A stretch of 64,000 bases of DNA, from NCBI GenBank assembly GCA_905234495.1, contig CAJOHE010000008.1, positions 1-64,000 on the forward strand, written 5' to 3'. Positions 42,786-51,895 of this stretch are shown piece by piece (the first letter of the stretch is position 1; each line of letters starts with the position of its first letter). Source of the DNA: an uncultured Eubacterium sp. Lineage in GTDB: Bacteria; Bacillota; Clostridia; Oscillospirales; Acutalibacteraceae. The position numbers and the translations under genes are program-made. Below the pieces are notes generated by a model, which saw only the letters and a list, made by a program, of their open reading frames with translations, did not search any database and was not told the origin of the DNA.

Positions 42786-42812
42786 TCCACCGAGCGTGGA
42801 ACGCCCGATGGA
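42786..42812 (-). terminator. terminator of the rubrerythrin gene
   Basis: TCCACCGAGCGT (42786-42797) pairs with ACGCCCGATGGA (42801-42812) at 10 of 12 positions; CTTTTTCGTTTT follows on the minus strand. Confidence 0.7.
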
Positions 42813-42837
42813 TAAAGGGTTTTTAGAGTGTAAAAAA

Positions 42838-42861
42838 GCAGGGGCGATTCACGAATCGCCC
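42838..42861. repeat. dispersed hairpin repeat, perfect copy
   Basis: GCAGGGGCGATTC followed by ACGAATCGCCC; the inner GGGCGATTC/GAATCGCCC is a perfect palindrome. It lies just past the rubrerythrin stop. Confidence 0.65.
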
Positions 42862-42873
42862 GCTGATTAGTGA

Positions 42874-43410
42874 TTAATAATTTTCTGCGTGAAGCTCGAA
42901 GAACGACTGCGGATGAGCGCATACGGGGCATACCTCGGGAGCCTTTGTGCCCACTACGATATGACCGCAGTTGCGGCATTCCCAAACCTTAACCTCGCTC
43001 TTTTCAAACACCTTAGCCGTCTCAACGTTTCTGAGAAGTGCGCGGTATCTTTCCTCGTGCATTTTCTCAATAGCTGCAACGCCTCTGAACTTTTCCGCAA
43101 GCTCAGGGAAGCCCTCTTCCTCGGCGGTCTTTGCAAAGCCCTCGTACATATCCGTCCACTCGTAGTTTTCACCGTCTGCGGCAGCCGCAAGATTCTGCGC
43201 CGTGTCGCCGATGCCCTCAAGCTCCTTGAACCACATCTTGGCGTGTTCCTTCTCGTTGTCGGCTGTTTTCAGAAAGAGAGCGGCAATCTGCTCAAAGCCC
43301 TCTTTCTTTGCCTTGGAAGCAAAGTAGGTGTACTTGTTTCTTGCCTGCGACTCGCCTGCAAAGGCAGCCTCAAGGTTTTTCTCTGTCTGTGTTCCTGAAT
43401 ATTTGCTCAT
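42874..43410 (-). CDS. rbr: rubrerythrin
   Basis: A 178-residue cytosolic peroxide reductase of anaerobes. Residues 1-135 are a four-helix di-iron bundle with Glu and EKEHAKMW / EKMHEERY motifs; residues 140-175 are a rubredoxin-type iron site (ECRNCG and CPVCAHP). Complete and of normal length. It has its own promoter and GGAGG site. Confidence 0.96.
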   Translation of the reverse strand: MSKYSGTQTEKNLEAAFAGESQARNKYTYFASKAKKEGFEQIAALFLKTADNEKEHAKMWFKELEGIGDTAQNLAAAADGENYEWTDMYEGFAKTAEEEGFPELAEKFRGVAAIEKMHEERYRALLRNVETAKVFEKSEVKVWECRNCGHIVVGTKAPEVCPVCAHPQSFFELHAENY

Positions 43411-43436
43411 AATTATTACCTCCTTATGACACTTTT

Positions 43437-43466
43437 ATTATATATCATTTCCACCGATAAAATCAA
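43437..43466 (-). promoter_or_regulatory. sigma-A promoter of the rubrerythrin gene
   Basis: On the minus strand TTGATT, 18 bp and TATAAT, ending 27 bp before the ATG at 43410. Confidence 0.65.
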
Positions 43467-43486
43467 CACAATTATAATTATAGACA

Positions 43487-43509
43487 AAAGGCACCCATCG
43501 GGTGCCTTT
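43487..43509 (-). terminator. terminator of the PurF-like gene
   Basis: AAAGGCACCC (43487-43496) pairs with GGGTGCCTTT (43500-43509); TTTTGTC follows on the minus strand. Confidence 0.75.
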
Positions 43510-43518
43510 AATTCCGAA

Positions 43519-44925
43519 TTATTCTCTTCCGTCCCAACAGTAAGTACATAACTTATCTTCATCAATTCCCACAGATGCAAGCATATCGTCAAGCCTGTGG
43601 TAGCGAAGAGAGGTAAACTTAAGCGTCTCGCAGATTTTGTCAATCATCTGCTGATACTTTTCGCTGTCGGGGTTTGCGTACTCTTTGAGCACTTCCGCGC
43701 TCGGCTCGCCGCCCTCGAGCTCCTGAATAACCCTGCGGGTGATGAGCTCCATCTCAGAGGTTGAACGCGAGAAGTTGAGGTATTTGCAGCCGTAGAGAAG
43801 CGGGGGACAGGCAGGTCTGATATGAACCTCCTTCGCGCCGTTTGCGAAAAGATATTCCGCGGTCTCGCGAAGCTGCGTGCCCCTTACAATCGAGTCGTCA
43901 ATCATAAGCATACGCTTGTCCTTGATGAGTCCCTTAATCGGGATGAGCTTCATCTTTGCGATGAGGTTGCGCTTGCTCTGATGCGTCGGCATAAACGATC
44001 GCGGCCATGTGGGCGTGTATTTTACGAAAGGTCTTGTGTACGGAACGCCCGACTCGTTTGAATAGCCGATTGCGTGGGCGGTACCCGAATCGGGAACGCC
44101 GGCAACGATGTCAACCTCGTGGGTGTCTCTCTTTGCAAGCGCCTGTCCGCATTTATAACGCATTTCCTCAACGCTGATGCCCTCGTATGAGGATGACGGA
44201 TAGCCGTAGTAAATCCAGAGGAAGGTGCAGATTTTCATCTTGTCGCCGGGCTGAATGAGGGTTTTCACGCCCTCGGTCGTCATAACGACAACCTCGCCGG
44301 GGCCGAGGGTTTTGCAGTCGGCGTAACCGAGGTTAAGGTATGCAAAGCTCTCAAAGCTTGCGCAGTAGCCGCTGTCCTTCTGACCAATGAAAATCGGGGT
44401 TCTGCCATACTTGTCGCGCGCGGCGTAGATGCCCTTTGGTGTGAGAATGAGAATACTGATTGAGCCGTCGACAATTTCCTGAGCGTAGCGTATGCCGTCG
44501 ATGAAATTGTCCTTCTGGTTGATTATCGCGGCAATGAGCTCGGTCTGGTTGATGTCGCCGCCGTGCATCTCGAAAAAGTGGGTCTTGCCCTTGATAATCT
44601 CGTCGACAATTTCGTCGCTGTTGTTCACCTTGCCGACAGTTGCGATTGCAAACGTGCCGTGGTGGGAACGCACGAGGATTGGCTGCGCCTCAAAGTCGCT
44701 GATACAGCCGATACCCATAGTGCCGTGCATATCGTTTGATTCCTTGGTAAACTTTGTTCTGAAAGGCGCGTTTTCAATATTGTGGATTGCCTTGTCAAAG
44801 CCTTCGTCCTCGCTGTAAACCGCAAGACCTGCACGCCTTGTGCCGAGGTGTGAGTGATAGTCAACCCCGAAAAATAAATCAAAAACGCAATCCTCTTTTG
44901 AAACTGCACCGAAAAATCCGCCCAT
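43519..44925 (-). CDS. PurF paralogue lacking the glutaminase nucleophile
   Basis: A 468-residue protein of amidophosphoribosyltransferase plan. The C-terminal PRT domain is intact: the PRPP loop reads MLMIDDSIVRGTQLRETA, and KYTPTWPRSFMPTHQSKRN matches PurF. The N-terminal Ntn domain is degenerate: it starts MGGFFGAVS where PurF has MCGI, so Cys1 is Gly; the GHxRYST motif reads GIGCISD and the HNG motif ATVGKVN. Glutamine use is therefore unlikely. It may use ammonia, act in regulation, or have another amidotransfer role. The C-terminus CTYCWDGRE holds two Cys. Single gene. Confidence 0.8.
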   Translation of the reverse strand: MGGFFGAVSKEDCVFDLFFGVDYHSHLGTRRAGLAVYSEDEGFDKAIHNIENAPFRTKFTKESNDMHGTMGIGCISDFEAQPILVRSHHGTFAIATVGKVNNSDEIVDEIIKGKTHFFEMHGGDINQTELIAAIINQKDNFIDGIRYAQEIVDGSISILILTPKGIYAARDKYGRTPIFIGQKDSGYCASFESFAYLNLGYADCKTLGPGEVVVMTTEGVKTLIQPGDKMKICTFLWIYYGYPSSSYEGISVEEMRYKCGQALAKRDTHEVDIVAGVPDSGTAHAIGYSNESGVPYTRPFVKYTPTWPRSFMPTHQSKRNLIAKMKLIPIKGLIKDKRMLMIDDSIVRGTQLRETAEYLFANGAKEVHIRPACPPLLYGCKYLNFSRSTSEMELITRRVIQELEGGEPSAEVLKEYANPDSEKYQQMIDKICETLKFTSLRYHRLDDMLASVGIDEDKLCTYCWDGRE

Positions 44926-45094
44926 ATTCCGACCTCCGTATCAATATGTTATTGCTATTATAACATTAATTTAGAAAAATTAAATACTATTCTTTTATTT
45001 TTATAAAATATGGTGTATAATTGAATAAATCATTTTGATTTTTTGTGTAAAATTTTTTATGCGCTTGAGATACTATACAACATATGGGGGACTT

Positions 45095-45766
45095 ATGACT
45101 TATACTGTTGATAAATCATGGGAAGAGGTCTTTGAAAACAGAGCCTTCTTCAAGAATGATTTAAATGATATAATGAAAAGCGTCGATGAAAAAATCGCAG
45201 ACGGCGCGACGGTTTATCCCGAGAGAGAAAACATCTTCGCCGCGTTCAATAAAACCCCGCCTGAAAAGGTTAGGGTAGTGATTTTGGGGCAGGACCCGTA
45301 CCACGAGCCACATCAGGCAAACGGGCTTGCGTTTTCGGTTTATAACGGCGTTGCGATGCCGCCGTCGCTCAGGAATATTTTCAAAGAGCTTCAGGCGGAC
45401 CTCGGCGGCGGGCTGAGGACGGACAGCGACCTTTCGGACTGGGCAGAGCAGGGCGTGCTTCTTTTAAACAGCGCGCTGACCGTCGTTGAGCACGAGGCAA
45501 ACAGTATGGCGGGGCTCTGGGCGGATTTCACCGACAGCGTGATTGAAGCGGTGAACGGGCTCGACACCCCCGTGGTCTTCGTCCTCTGGGGCAACAACGC
45601 AAGGAAAAAAGCAAAGCTCATCACAAATGAAAAGCATCATATAATTGAGTCGGCGCACCCGTCGCCCCTCTCGGCAAGCAGGGGCTTTTTCGGCAGCGCG
45701 CCGTTCAGCAAGGTCAACGCTTTTCTTGAGCAGGACGGCTTTGAGCCGATAAATTGGAACGGTTGA
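45095..45766 (+). CDS. ung: uracil-DNA glycosylase
   Basis: A 223-residue family 1 UDG that removes uracil from DNA. VVILGQDPYHEPHQANGLAFSV is cut here as GQDPYHEPHQANG, with the catalytic Asp; SAHPSPLSASRGFFGSAPFS holds the catalytic His loop. The ATG at 45095 fits the family N-terminus with GGGGG upstream; the frame from 45035 has no ribosome site. Confidence 0.96.
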   Translation: MTYTVDKSWEEVFENRAFFKNDLNDIMKSVDEKIADGATVYPERENIFAAFNKTPPEKVRVVILGQDPYHEPHQANGLAFSVYNGVAMPPSLRNIFKELQADLGGGLRTDSDLSDWAEQGVLLLNSALTVVEHEANSMAGLWADFTDSVIEAVNGLDTPVVFVLWGNNARKKAKLITNEKHHIIESAHPSPLSASRGFFGSAPFSKVNAFLEQDGFEPINWNG

Positions 45767-45777
45767 GAGGTGTAAAT

Positions 45778-46143
45778 ATGGACGAAAATTCGGAAAACAT
45801 CGTAAGGAAATATAAACTTCTGCGCGAAAAAATAATCAAAAACTACGAACGCGGCTGCAAATATCTTAACATCAGTAAGATAGCGGTTGCGGTTGCATTC
45901 GTCATTTTCACCCTCATCGGTATCGCCGTGAGCAACAGAACGGGCGAGCGCATGGGCTGGCTTGTTTTGTGGATAGTTGTGATTTTCCTGAACGTTATTG
46001 TGTTTACGATAACCGATTACGCCAAATACCTGATGTCGTCAAAGGTGATTCCGTATCTTGAAAACGACGACGTGGTGGAGTTTGGCGAATACGATATATT
46101 TGCTGACGACGATGATGAAGAGGAGGATGAAGACGATGAATAA
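45778..46143 (+). CDS. small two-span membrane protein with acidic tail
   Basis: A 121-residue protein of unknown family. Two membrane segments (about residues 38-58 and 68-90) are preceded by a basic N-terminus and followed by a tail rich in Asp and Glu (ending DDDDEEEDEDDE). GAGAGGTG precedes the ATG at 45778. It overlaps the Pip/YhgE gene by 8 nt and probably forms a unit with it. Confidence 0.6.
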   Translation: MDENSENIVRKYKLLREKIIKNYERGCKYLNISKIAVAVAFVIFTLIGIAVSNRTGERMGWLVLWIVVIFLNVIVFTITDYAKYLMSSKVIPYLENDDVVEFGEYDIFADDDDEEEDEDDE

Positions 46144-48271
46144 TATAATCAGAATATTCAGGCGAGATTTCAAAAAGATATTCACAAATTCAATGGCGAT
46201 AGTTCTCGCAGTCGGCATAACCGTTCTGCCGTCGCTTTATGCGTGGTTCAACATCTATGCAAACTGGGACCCGTACGGAAGCACGGGCAATATGATGGTC
46301 GCCGTTGTTATAGAGGATATCGGCTATACATACAAGGAAATCGACATCAACGTCGGCGAGCGTATGGAAGAAAACCTCAAGGCAAACGACCTCATCGACT
46401 GGCAGTTTGTAGACAGGGATGAGGCGGTCAGCGGAATTGAATCCGGCAAGTACTACGCCGGAATCGAAATTCCCGAGGGCTTCAGCAAGAGCTTCACGAG
46501 TATTCTCACAAGCAATTTTGAAAAGCCGCACATCACCTACTACGCAAACGAAAAGAAAAACGCGATTGCCACAAAGATTACCGACAAGGTCGTGCAGACC
46601 ATTCAGACCGAGGTAAACGAGTCGTTTATTGAAACCGTTGTAGGTCTTATGAGCGACGTTCTCGGCTTTGCGGTAAACGAGGTAAACGTTGATAAGCTCA
46701 CCTCGTTTGAAAATCTCTCAACCCAGATAGACCTTGCGGTTGAAACGATTGATTCGGTTGAAAGCACGCTTGACAGCCTCGGCGACGTTATGACCGCGGC
46801 ACAGTCGATAGGCGACGCTATCAACAGCGAGGACGTGAAGAAGCTTCTTGACGACACCGATTCAACCGTTACAAGCACCGAGGACGTTATAAAGATTACC
46901 ACAGCCTCGGTCAGCACGATTACGGATTCGGTCGACACCCTCATTTCCGACACGGCTGATTCGCTTTCAGCGGCGGCGGATAACATTGAAAAGTACGGCG
47001 GCGCGGCAACGGCTGAGGGCGCTGCGGAGCTTGCCAAGGCGGGCGAAATCGCTGCTAAGGCAAAGGAAAAAATCGACGTCATTTCCTCCGCCCTCAAAAC
47101 CGTAAATGACAATCTTCCCACAAGGCTCACGCTTCTTGACTCGATTACCGACAGACTTGACGCGCAGTCGGCTGAGCTTCAGTCAACCGTTGACTCAATC
47201 AATACCGCGCTCGAAGAGGGCAAGGCTTCCTCGGCGGTTACGTCCATAGCCTCAAAGCTCAGGGGCGTTGCAACGTCGATTACCTCAATCACAAACGACT
47301 ACAACGACAACGTTAAGCCCGCGATTGAGGACAGCATCAACTCGCTCATCGAGCTTCTTTCGGACATCTCAAATCTTATGACGGCGCTTGAAAGCGATAT
47401 GCCGAACCTCAACGTTCTCGTAACCTCGCTCAACGCCTCAATGGAATCGGGAAGCGATATGATTACAATGCTTGACGCCCTTCTTGACGGCGGCAAAACC
47501 CAGCTTCAGAACCTTTCCGATAAGATTAGCAATCTCAGCGACAGCGAGATATTCAACACGATTATCAACCTCACTCAGGGTAATGCGGACGAGCTCGGCG
47601 AGTTCATCGCCTGCCCAGTAAGCGTTGAAACCGAAAAGATTTACGGCATTGAAAATTACGGCTCGGCGATGGCGCCGTTCTACAGCACTCTTGCCTTCTG
47701 GGTTGGCGGTATGTTCCTTATCGCGATATTCAAGACCGACGTCAAGCACAAGAGGGAAATCGGCTACGTCAAGCCCTACGAGGCGTATTTCGGAAGAGGA
47801 CTTATTTACCTGTTCTTCGCTGTTTTCCAGGGACTTATCATCTGCCTCGGCGATTTGTACTTCCTGAAAATACAGTGCTATCATCCGTTTAAATTCATCC
47901 TTGCGGGCGTTCTCGCGTCGCTTGTATTCAGCTTCTTCCTGTATTCACTCGTTGCGGCGTTCGGCGACGTGGGCAAGGCGGTCGGAATCATTATGCTTGT
48001 TGTTCAGATAGGCGGTTCGGGCGGTACCTTCCCGATAGACGTTGTGCCGAAGCTTTTCCGCGACCTCAATCCGTACCTTCCGTTCACCTTCGTAATCGAG
48101 GCGATGCGTGAATGCGTATGCGGAACGTATGAGAATTACTACTGGATCTGGCTTCTCAAACTTCTTGCATATGTTGTCGTGGCGCTTGTTATCGGAACGT
48201 TCCTGCGTTTCCTTCTCAAGAACCCCGTCAAATATATGTCAAAGCAAATCGAAAAAACAGATATTATGTAA
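46136..48271 (+). CDS. YhgE/Pip-type ABC-2-like membrane protein
   Basis: A 711-residue protein. An N-terminal membrane segment (MAIVLAVGITVLPSLYAWFN) is followed by the Pip motif NWDPYGSTGNM, a long extracytoplasmic helical region (residues 150-500, Ser/Thr/Asp-rich coiled coil), and five or six membrane segments after residue 540, including the conserved GGSGGTFPID. Homologues are the phage infection protein of Lactococcus and ESX/type VII-linked EsaA-like proteins. The ATG at 46136 has AGGAGG upstream. No type VII partner is seen nearby. Confidence 0.85.
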   Translation: MNNIIRIFRRDFKKIFTNSMAIVLAVGITVLPSLYAWFNIYANWDPYGSTGNMMVAVVIEDIGYTYKEIDINVGERMEENLKANDLIDWQFVDRDEAVSGIESGKYYAGIEIPEGFSKSFTSILTSNFEKPHITYYANEKKNAIATKITDKVVQTIQTEVNESFIETVVGLMSDVLGFAVNEVNVDKLTSFENLSTQIDLAVETIDSVESTLDSLGDVMTAAQSIGDAINSEDVKKLLDDTDSTVTSTEDVIKITTASVSTITDSVDTLISDTADSLSAAADNIEKYGGAATAEGAAELAKAGEIAAKAKEKIDVISSALKTVNDNLPTRLTLLDSITDRLDAQSAELQSTVDSINTALEEGKASSAVTSIASKLRGVATSITSITNDYNDNVKPAIEDSINSLIELLSDISNLMTALESDMPNLNVLVTSLNASMESGSDMITMLDALLDGGKTQLQNLSDKISNLSDSEIFNTIINLTQGNADELGEFIACPVSVETEKIYGIENYGSAMAPFYSTLAFWVGGMFLIAIFKTDVKHKREIGYVKPYEAYFGRGLIYLFFAVFQGLIICLGDLYFLKIQCYHPFKFILAGVLASLVFSFFLYSLVAAFGDVGKAVGIIMLVVQIGGSGGTFPIDVVPKLFRDLNPYLPFTFVIEAMRECVCGTYENYYWIWLLKLLAYVVVALVIGTFLRFLLKNPVKYMSKQIEKTDIM

Positions 48272-48278
48272 TAAAAAA

Positions 48279-48312
48279 AGACCGTTTGGTTATTCAGCCA
48301 AACGGTTTTTCT
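48279..48312. terminator. bidirectional terminator between Pip and EamA genes
   Basis: ACCGTTTGG (48281-48289) pairs with CCAAACGGT (48298-48306), A-rich before and T-rich after. The EamA stop codon lies in the loop. Confidence 0.85.
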
Positions 48313-49210
48313 TTTTGAATATATTAAGCTGTGAAATCACTACGCCCGCGAAGATAATCACGCATCCGAGGTAGCCCCTCGCCGTCATTATCTCGTGCAG
48401 GATAATCGCACCGCCGAGTGCGCTGAACACGCTTTCGGTTGAAAAGACGATTCCCGCAAAGGTGGGGTCAGCGTTTTTCTGAGATATCGTCTGAAACGTA
48501 TAGGCAATACCAACGCTTCCGATACCGCTGTAAAGCAGGGGAAGCCATGCGTTTTTAATCTGCAGCAGGGTGGGGTGCTCAAAGATGAGCGCAAACACCG
48601 TAGACAGAATTGCAACTACCGCAAACTGCACCATACTGAATTTTATCGGCGAAAAGTTGCAGGCAAATTTGTCGATAACGATTATGTGAAACGCAAAGAG
48701 CACCGCGCAGGTGAGAAGAAGCAGGTGCGAAACCGTAATGCTTCCGATGCCGTCGGTAACGCATAAAAGGTACAGACCGACGATAGCAAGCACAACGCCG
48801 AAAACCGTTTCGATATTTGTTTTCTTGCCGCCGAAAAATCTGATTATCGGCACGAAAATAATATATATCGCCGTGATGAAGCCCGCAAGCCCCGTAATGT
48901 TCGGGACATCGTGCTTGACGCCGAGTTCCATTCCGTACTGCTGGGTCCACGCCGCCGTAAAGAGCACCGCGCCCGCAAGGCAGCCGTACTTTAAAAGCGG
49001 TTTAAAATCCGTCTTTTTAAACTCGCGGTTGTCCTTTCTGTCAAATATCAGCAAAACGGGAACAAGGCTCAGCGTGCCGAGAATGTACTTTGCCATATTG
49101 AAGCTCATCGAGCCTATGTTTGTGCCGATTGCAACGGTCTGGGCAACGAACGAAAAGCCCCACACAACCGGCGGTATGAACAGTAGTAAAGTGTTTTTAA
49201 ATCGATTCAT
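48290..49210 (-). CDS. EamA/DMT-superfamily transporter
   Basis: A 306-residue protein with ten membrane segments in two EamA halves (WGFSFVAQTVAIG near residue 18; GIGSVGIAYTFQTISQKNADP near 225). It is likely a metabolite or amino-acid exporter/importer; the substrate is unknown. The start has only a weak ribosome site, and the upstream region is a palindromic repeat cluster. Confidence 0.85.
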   Translation of the reverse strand: MNRFKNTLLLFIPPVVWGFSFVAQTVAIGTNIGSMSFNMAKYILGTLSLVPVLLIFDRKDNREFKKTDFKPLLKYGCLAGAVLFTAAWTQQYGMELGVKHDVPNITGLAGFITAIYIIFVPIIRFFGGKKTNIETVFGVVLAIVGLYLLCVTDGIGSITVSHLLLLTCAVLFAFHIIVIDKFACNFSPIKFSMVQFAVVAILSTVFALIFEHPTLLQIKNAWLPLLYSGIGSVGIAYTFQTISQKNADPTFAGIVFSTESVFSALGGAIILHEIMTARGYLGCVIIFAGVVISQLNIFKKKNRLAE

Positions 49211-49215
49211 TTTTT

Positions 49216-49444
49216 GCGCCCCGTGTTAAAGGGTATTCTCCCGAGGGAGAGATGTCCGCTTGCGGACAGAGAGGGCGTCCGCGCAGCGAGAGGGCCACGA
49301 AGTGGCGACCCTCATAGCGCCCCTTGTTAAAGGGGGCGAGGGGATTCAACTAAATGTTTCATATGTCTTGCGGCGACTGTAATGAGGGAACAGGAATCCC
49401 TCCACCGCAAGCGATCCCCCTCCCTTTAACAAGGGAGGCGGTGA
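49216..49444. repeat. cluster of palindromic repeats (MITE/REP-like)
   Basis: Three copies of a TTGTTAAAGGG-type motif occur: direct at 49219-49233 and 49319-49336, inverted at 49419-49436. Between them are hairpins TCTCCC/GGGAGA, TGTCCGC/GCGGACA (49254-49268), GCCAC/GTGGC, and a compound hairpin CTTGCGG/CCGCAAG enclosing GAGGGA/TCCCTC. No coding potential. Confidence 0.6.
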
Positions 49445-49447
49445 GAT

Positions 49448-50191
49448 TTATAATACAGCCTTCAAGAACTGCTGAAGTCTCGGATCCTTCGGGGCTGAGA
49501 AAATATTTTCGGGGGTGTCCTCTTCAACGATTACACCGTCAGCCATAAAGAGCACCCTGTCGGCAACCTCGCGCGCGAAACCCATCTCGTGGGTTACAAC
49601 CACCATCGTCATTCCGTCCTCGGCAAGCTCCTTCATAACCTCAAGAACGTCGCCGACCATCTCGGGGTCGAGCGCCGAGGTAGGCTCGTCAAAGAGCATA
49701 ACGTCGGGCTTCATCGCAAGCGCTCTCACGATTGCGATTCTCTGCTTCTGACCGCCCGAAAGCTGAGCGGGATAAGAGTCCGCCTTGTCCTCAAGACCTA
49801 CCATTTTCAGAAGTCTGAACGCCTCTTCCTCAGCTTCCTTCTTGCTCATTTTCTTGAGCCTTACAGGGGCGAGTGTGATGTTTTTGAGAATGGTCAGATT
49901 GTTGAAAAGATTGAAATGCTGGAAAACCATTCCCATCTTCTGCCTTACCGCGTCAACGTCGCATTTCTTATCGGTAATGCTTTCGCCCTCAAAGATAATT
50001 TCGCCGCCGCTCGGCGTTTCAAGCAGGTTGAGACATCTTAAAAACGTGCTCTTGCCCGAGCCCGACGGACCGATGACAACGATTCTGTCGCCCTTGCGGA
50101 TGCTGTAGTCTACGCCGCGCAAAACATGATTGTCGGCAAAGGACTTTTCAAGTCCCTTCACTTCAATCAAAACGTCATTATCAGTGGTCAC
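49448..50191 (-). CDS. polar amino-acid ABC transporter, ATP-binding protein
   Basis: A 247-residue ATPase of the GlnQ/HisP type. Walker A is [10 protein letters not shown], the Q-loop [10 protein letters not shown], the signature [15 protein letters not shown], Walker [15 protein letters not shown] and the switch His in VVTHEMGF. The start is taken as GTG at 50191, with AAAGGAGG 10 nt upstream and overlapping the permease stop by 11 nt; the longer frame to 50224 would include the ribosome site. Complete. Confidence 0.93.
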   Translation of the reverse strand: MTTDNDVLIEVKGLEKSFADNHVLRGVDYSIRKGDRIVVIGPSGSGKSTFLRCLNLLETPSGGEIIFEGESITDKKCDVDAVRQKMGMVFQHFNLFNNLTILKNITLAPVRLKKMSKKEAEEEAFRLLKMVGLEDKADSYPAQLSGGQKQRIAIVRALAMKPDVMLFDEPTSALDPEMVGDVLEVMKELAEDGMTMVVVTHEMGFAREVADRVLFMADGVIVEEDTPENIFSAPKDPRLQQFLKAVL

Positions 50192-50906
50192 TTGAACGAA
50201 GCCTCCTTTCAAGAAGCGATACAAGTCTCGTTAATATCATTACCATAACAAGATAGATTAATGCAGTCGCAATAAGCGGCATAAACGGACTGAAGGTAAC
50301 GCCTCTTATCATATTGCCGGCTCTCGTGAGGTCGGTAACCGCAACGTAGCCCGCAACCGATGTTTCCTTAAGAAGAACGATAAACTCGTTTGCAAGCGCG
50401 GGAAGTACGTTTTTAAACGCCTGCGGAATGATGATGTGAATCATCGTCTGCGCAAAGCTGAGACCAACCGCGCGTCCCGCCTCAAGCTGGCCCTTGTCAA
50501 CCGACATAATGCCTGAGCGGAATATCTCGGCAACGTATGCTCCGGAGTTTATTCCGAAGCAGAGCACCGCGATGAGTATCTTGTTATTTGAGCTCTGAAA
50601 GATTATGTAGTAAAAGATGAGAAGCTGAACAACAACGGGCGTGCCTCTGATAACCGTGAGGTAGAGCTTTGCGATTGCGTTGAAAAACGTGAGAAGCACC
50701 TTTGAAAGCGAGTGCATCTCGTTGATATTTCTCTCATAGGACGAGCGCACAACGGAAACCAGTACGCCGAGGAAAATACCTATAAGCACGGCAAAGAAGG
50801 TGATTTTAAGAGTTGCACCCAAGCCGTCAAGAATTATTTTCCATCTTGCGCCGTCAACGAAATTCAGTATAAACTGTTCTTTTAAACTTTCAAACCATTC
50901 AGCCAT
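50181..50906 (-). CDS. polar amino-acid ABC transporter, permease
   Basis: A 241-residue permease of the HisM/GlnP family with about five membrane segments. The loop [20 protein letters not shown] is the EAA motif that contacts the ATPase, and [15 protein letters not shown] is a family mark. GGGAGG lies before the ATG. It works with the ATPase downstream and the binding protein upstream, separated from the latter by an attenuator hairpin. Confidence 0.93.
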   Translation of the reverse strand: MAEWFESLKEQFILNFVDGARWKIILDGLGATLKITFFAVLIGIFLGVLVSVVRSSYERNINEMHSLSKVLLTFFNAIAKLYLTVIRGTPVVVQLLIFYYIIFQSSNNKILIAVLCFGINSGAYVAEIFRSGIMSVDKGQLEAGRAVGLSFAQTMIHIIIPQAFKNVLPALANEFIVLLKETSVAGYVAVTDLTRAGNMIRGVTFSPFMPLIATALIYLVMVMILTRLVSLLERRLRSSDH

Positions 50907-50928
50907 ACGAATTCCTCCCTGTCAAAAA

Positions 50929-50953
50929 TACGGAGGTGAAAACCACCTCCGTA
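50929..50953 (-). terminator. attenuator between binding protein and permease genes
   Basis: TACGGAGGTG (50929-50938) pairs with CACCTCCGTA (50944-50953), followed by T5 on the minus strand. It would lower permease and ATPase RNA relative to the binding protein. Confidence 0.8.
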
Positions 50954-50973
50954 AAAACTTTATACGGTATCAG

Positions 50974-51756
50974 TTATGCCGCGATATACTTGTCAACAAT
51001 CTGCTGAACCGTGCCGTCTGCGATGAGCTCGTCAAGCGCTGCGTTTACCTCTGCGGTAAGCTCGCTGCCCTTTGCAAACGCGATTGCGTACTCTTCTTCA
51101 GTGTACTTTGTGTCGAGGATTGTGAGGCCTTCGTTAGCTGCAACGTATGACTTTGCAGGCTCGTTGTCGATGATAACAGCGTCAATCTTGCCTGTTACAA
51201 GTGAAGAAACAGCTTCCTGTGCGGATGTGTACTCTTCGATTGTGCAGGTTGTAGCGCCGTCCTCAATGTCGCCTGAGAAATAGATGTCGGCAGTTGTTGA
51301 AAGCTGAACGCCTACTTTGTAAGCTGCGCCCTCTGCATAGAGGTCGTCAACAGTCTTGATTGCCGAACCCTCGGGAACGATGATTGCCTGAACGCCTGTT
51401 GCATAAGAGTTTGAGAAATCAACGCTCTCTTTTCTCTCGTCCGTAACGGTAAGACCTGCCATACCCATATCAGCCTTGCCCGATGCAACTGAGCTGATGA
51501 TTGAGTCAAAGTCCATATTCTCAACTACGAGCTCTCTGCCGAGCTTGTCAGCGATAGCCTGTGCAATCTCGATGTCGATACCAACGTACTCGCCGTTGTC
51601 GCCGATTGACTCATATGGCGGGAAGTCCGCGCTTGTTGCAAGAACGAGCTTTTCACCCGTTGTCTCTTCGCCGCCCTTTGCGGAACAGCCTACGAATACT
51701 GCAACAACAAGAATTGCAGCAAGAACTACTGCGATAAGTCTTTTTGTCATTTTCAT
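50974..51756 (-). CDS. polar amino-acid ABC transporter, binding lipoprotein
   Basis: A 260-residue family 3 solute-binding lipoprotein. The signal ends in the lipobox FVGC (near residue 24). The mature part has ADFPPYESIGDNGEYVGIDI and MAGLTVTDERKESVDFS, typical of binding proteins for polar amino acids. The ATG at 51756 has GGAGG 8 nt upstream. The ligand is not certain. First gene of the transporter operon. Confidence 0.93.
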   Translation of the reverse strand: MKMTKRLIAVVLAAILVVAVFVGCSAKGGEETTGEKLVLATSADFPPYESIGDNGEYVGIDIEIAQAIADKLGRELVVENMDFDSIISSVASGKADMGMAGLTVTDERKESVDFSNSYATGVQAIIVPEGSAIKTVDDLYAEGAAYKVGVQLSTTADIYFSGDIEDGATTCTIEEYTSAQEAVSSLVTGKIDAVIIDNEPAKSYVAANEGLTILDTKYTEEEYAIAFAKGSELTAEVNAALDELIADGTVQQIVDKYIAA

Positions 51757-51793
51757 TAGTATTTCCTCCATGTTTAAAAATATGCAAAATTTA

Positions 51794-51850
51794 TGCAGAG
51801 TATATTTCAACTCTGCACAATAAATTAGCATATTATAATATTAATGTCAA
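51794..51850 (-). promoter_or_regulatory. promoter and leader hairpin of the ABC operon
   Basis: On the minus strand TTGACA (complement of 51845-51850), 17 bp and TAATTT. Downstream, TGCAGAG and CTCTGCA (51794-51817) form a 7-bp inverted repeat that may be an operator or leader hairpin. Confidence 0.5.
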
Positions 51851-51895
51851 CTAAAATCTTTCAAAACGCTGAATAAATATACATTATAGTTATAT

